A stretch of DNA of 64,000 bases from Thiohalocapsa sp. PB-PSB1. Lineage in GTDB: Bacteria > Pseudomonadota > Gammaproteobacteria > Chromatiales > Chromatiaceae. Below, in pieces: positions 62,426-64,000 of the stretch. The notes beneath the pieces were generated by a model, which worked only from the letters and a program-made list of their open reading frames with translations, did not search any database and had not been told where the DNA came from. Numbering within the stretch: position 1 is the stretch's first letter; the number at the start of each line of letters is the position of its first letter. The stretch lies in the NCBI GenBank assembly GCA_016745215.1, contig CP050890.1:4092001-4156000 (forward strand), in the 5' to 3' direction. Made by a program: the position numbers and the translations under genes.

Positions 62426-63174
62426 GTCGTGCGATCCAATGGCTGGTGGTGCAGTTCATTTTCCATTCAAACTCAACAACGGGCGAGTATCTTCCCCTGT
62501 TTCGTTCGTACGCTCTTCGACAGGGCAGCACTCGGCGCACCTTCACCGCGCCGCGTGCCGTCGTCGTTCTCCGCCACACCGGTCGCCGGCGTCTCAATCC
62601 GGGTAGCCTGCTCCTGCATACGTTGCAACTTTGCCTTCAGGGCCTCATGGAATCGATGGAAGGCAGCGGGCTGCTTGGTCCGTCCAAAAAACAGCGCGGA
62701 TGAGAATTGCTCTCATCGACTCGATTCATCCTCTGTTCATCCTCTCCGAATCAATGAAAAGCGGTATTAGCGGCAACGCGGCCAATGCGGATTTGGCGAA
62801 ATAAACTGGGTTTTGGTTCAGGCACCACTTAGTAGCGGTTCATGAATAACCTATACAACGCTATCCAGACATCGGCGGAGTGCAATCGTGCTCGGGGTCG
62901 CTATCGGAATCGGAATCGGAATCGGAATCGAGAGAGAAAGCGCCCTATATCATTCGGTCATGAGAAGCTCGACGTAGAGCGTGAAAAGGCACTGCTCGAT
63001 CGTAGTGTGGCCATGCTCACGAAGCTCGGACAGCGTGGTTAGGCGCTCAGCGAGGAGCTTGGCGGATATCGGGTTGGTCAGTTCGATACCGATACCGACG
63101 CCGATAGCGGTAGCGAATGAGTCGGCAGGCGAAACCCAAGCTAAAAACCTGTTCAGCTTGTTTCTGCACCATCA
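62426..63174. other. Repeat-containing intergenic region
   Basis: No credible gene; the short plus-strand ORFs at 62429-62770 lack recognisable features. A GGAATC hexamer run occurs at 62909-62931 (related to the inner arm of the MITE-like elements), and GATACCGATACCGACGCCGAT at 63087-63107. Confidence 0.5.
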
Positions 63175-63450
63175 CTAACAGCGATTGATGTATGGGACGA
63201 AGTGCCGCCCGAGCGCCTGAAGGGTGCTGCTGACCGACCGGCATTCGAGCGGCGTCATCAACAGATGAACGTGATTGGTCATCAACACATCGGCATGAAT
63301 GGCGCAGCCGTGTGCCGCTACTGCCTCGGACAGCCAGATCAAGTAGACCCGGTAGTCGTGCTCGTCAAAAAAGACGGCTTGGCGGTTGTTCCCTCGCTGG
63401 ACCACATGGACGGGGACGCCCGGCACGAAGAAACGGGGCTTGCGGGGCAT
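63175..63450 (-). pseudogene. Truncated RAYT transposase
   Basis: 91 residues from MPRKPRFFVPGVPVHVVQRG, including NRQAVFFDEHDYRVYLIWLS and the HUH motif LMTNHVHLLMTPLE. The frame stops after ALGRHFVPYINRC, where full-length relatives go on for another 100 or more residues containing the active tyrosine. It lies near REP-like sequence, so it is a remnant of a REP-associated transposase distinct from that at 13117-14205. Confidence 0.72.
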
Positions 63451-63465
63451 TGTCGAGCCTGTCAA

Positions 63466-63643
63466 TCAACATCAAATGTCTCAAGTCTAGCAGAAAAAAA
63501 TCTGGCCCCTTTTTCACACCTTTTTCGCAACGTCCGGGTGGGATGCAGCTCCCGAGATAGGCCAAAGAAACCGCCCGCGGAGAAGCGTTCGAACGAAGGG
63601 CAGACGGGCCTAAATTTAGAATAAGGGATCTGACCCCTTATCT
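63466..63643. repeat. REP-like sequence next to the truncated RAYT
   Basis: Contains the palindrome AATAAGGGATCTGACCCCTTAT (63621-63642) and a T/A-rich stretch around 63495. No gene. Confidence 0.45.
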
Positions 63644-63702
63644 GCCGGCCGGAGCACAGCGACGGCCGGCCAGCAAGCGTCGGGCTGGTACGTTAGTTGG
63701 GC
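63644..63702 (-). other. Half attC site beside hicBA
   Basis: GCCGGCCGG / CCGGCCGGC hairpin, then GCGTCGGGCTGGTACGTTA and core GTTGGGC (63696-63702). The inner half matches the right side of the attC sites in array 1 (GTCGGGCTGG), but the opposite outer arm is absent. Confidence 0.65.
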
Positions 63703-63704
63703 AT

Positions 63705-63890
63705 TTAGGGCGCATTGACCTCGAGATCTTTGCAAATCTTACGAACCATGATTTCTTTAACTTCAGAATGTCTAGGTACCGTAGTCAAGGCGCCAGTTCT
63801 TGTATTTCGCCAGATCGAATGCCGGGAACCTTCACGAAGCAACTCGCAATCATGAGCCCCCAAATGTTGGAGCAGCTTCGTTCTCTTCAT
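63705..63890 (-). CDS. hicA: HicA toxin
   Basis: A 61-residue mRNA interferase of the HicA fold. MKRTKLLQHLGAHDCELLRE is followed by GSRHSIWRN with the catalytic His, then TVPRHSEVKEIMVRKICKD. Slightly shorter than many HicA but complete. Its ATG overlaps the hicB stop (ATGA), so the antitoxin is translated first. The stop codon is two bases before the half attC core, which suggests the pair is or was a gene cassette. Confidence 0.88.
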   Translation of the reverse strand: MKRTKLLQHLGAHDCELLREGSRHSIWRNTRTGALTTVPRHSEVKEIMVRKICKDLEVNAP

Positions 63891-64000
63891 ATCGCGATAG
63901 GGACTTCCTCAAAATCTTTTTCCGCTGATCGCAAAGCCGATTCCCGATGGATTGCGAGAATGTCTTGAGCGGCGGCCCTCAGGCTTTCCATCAGTTCTTC
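63887..64000 (-). CDS. hicB: HicB antitoxin, 5' end outside the window
   Basis: The open frame from the window edge ends in ILAIHRESALRSAEKDFEEV and PIAI, then TGA at 63887-63889. The start of this piece (EELMESLRAAAQDI) fits the C-terminal helix of HicB antitoxins. The 4-bp overlap with hicA supports it. The partner-binding and DNA-binding N-terminal part is not visible. Confidence 0.75.
   Translation of the reverse strand, partial: EELMESLRAAAQDILAIHRESALRSAEKDFEEVPIAI

Noticed and set aside
62429..62770. Overlapping plus-strand ORFs after the cytochrome
   Set aside because: Three frames are open with no protein-like signal; best treated as non-coding.
1..64000. tRNA, rRNA, riboswitch or prophage genes
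   Set aside because: Looked for by eye, especially around metZ, leuC and the integron borders; nothing convincing was found, though a covariance search would be needed to exclude them.

Overview
This window comes from a moderately GC-rich gammaproteobacterium. The best guess is a purple-sulfur-type member of the Chromatiales. The support is a sulfide:quinone oxidoreductase, the gammaproteobacterial block leuCDB-asd-fimV-truA-trpF-trpB-trpA-accD-folC-dedD-cvpA-purF-metZ, and two integron integrases of an extended type. No species can be named from sequence alone, and no rRNA or tRNA gene was seen.

Positions 1-23,800 are accessory DNA built around two chromosomal integrons in the same orientation. 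Platform 1 is attI at about 7,680 and intI at 7,861-9,243. It faces an array of at least six gene cassettes extending left to position 1, with cassette genes on the minus strand. Platform 2 is attI at about 21,945 and intI at 22,126-23,508. It faces a shorter array reaching left to about 16,000 or beyond. The two platforms are near-identical over about 1.85 kb. Cassette borders can be read exactly, because the outer core 7-mers at the two ends of each cassette are perfect reverse complements. Cargo includes a P-loop ATPase present in two copies, a bacterial C2H2 zinc-finger protein, a DUF4357 protein, small membrane or secreted proteins, a V8/trypsin-like serine protease, and two IS91-family transposase genes carried inside cassettes. 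Between the integrons (9.5-15.9 kb) lies a scrapyard of mobile DNA: a broken RAYT gene, a truncated hsdS, an intact DUF433/DUF5615 toxin-antitoxin-like pair, an IS1634-type fragment, an IS4-type element, a full RAYT and another DDE transposase.

From 24 to 44 kb are chromosomal functions separated by dispersed repeats. They include a redoxin plus ScsB/DsbD-like thiol transporter, a DUF2189 membrane protein, sulfide:quinone oxidoreductase with a conserved-looking 52-residue companion, a lipoprotein, a two-component system next to nagZ, and nrtR-nadA with a palindromic operator candidate. Repeats include a 252-bp MITE-like element with inverted termini and a 9-bp target duplication, plus hairpin-forming hexanucleotide repeats.

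From 41 to 60 kb a long minus-strand series carries leucine, aspartate-family, tryptophan, fatty-acid, folate, purine and methionine biosynthesis genes together with fimV and truA. A diheme RoxA-like cytochrome follows on the plus strand. The last kilobase has a truncated RAYT and a hicBA pair with half of an attC site, which looks like an orphan cassette 40 kb from the integrons.
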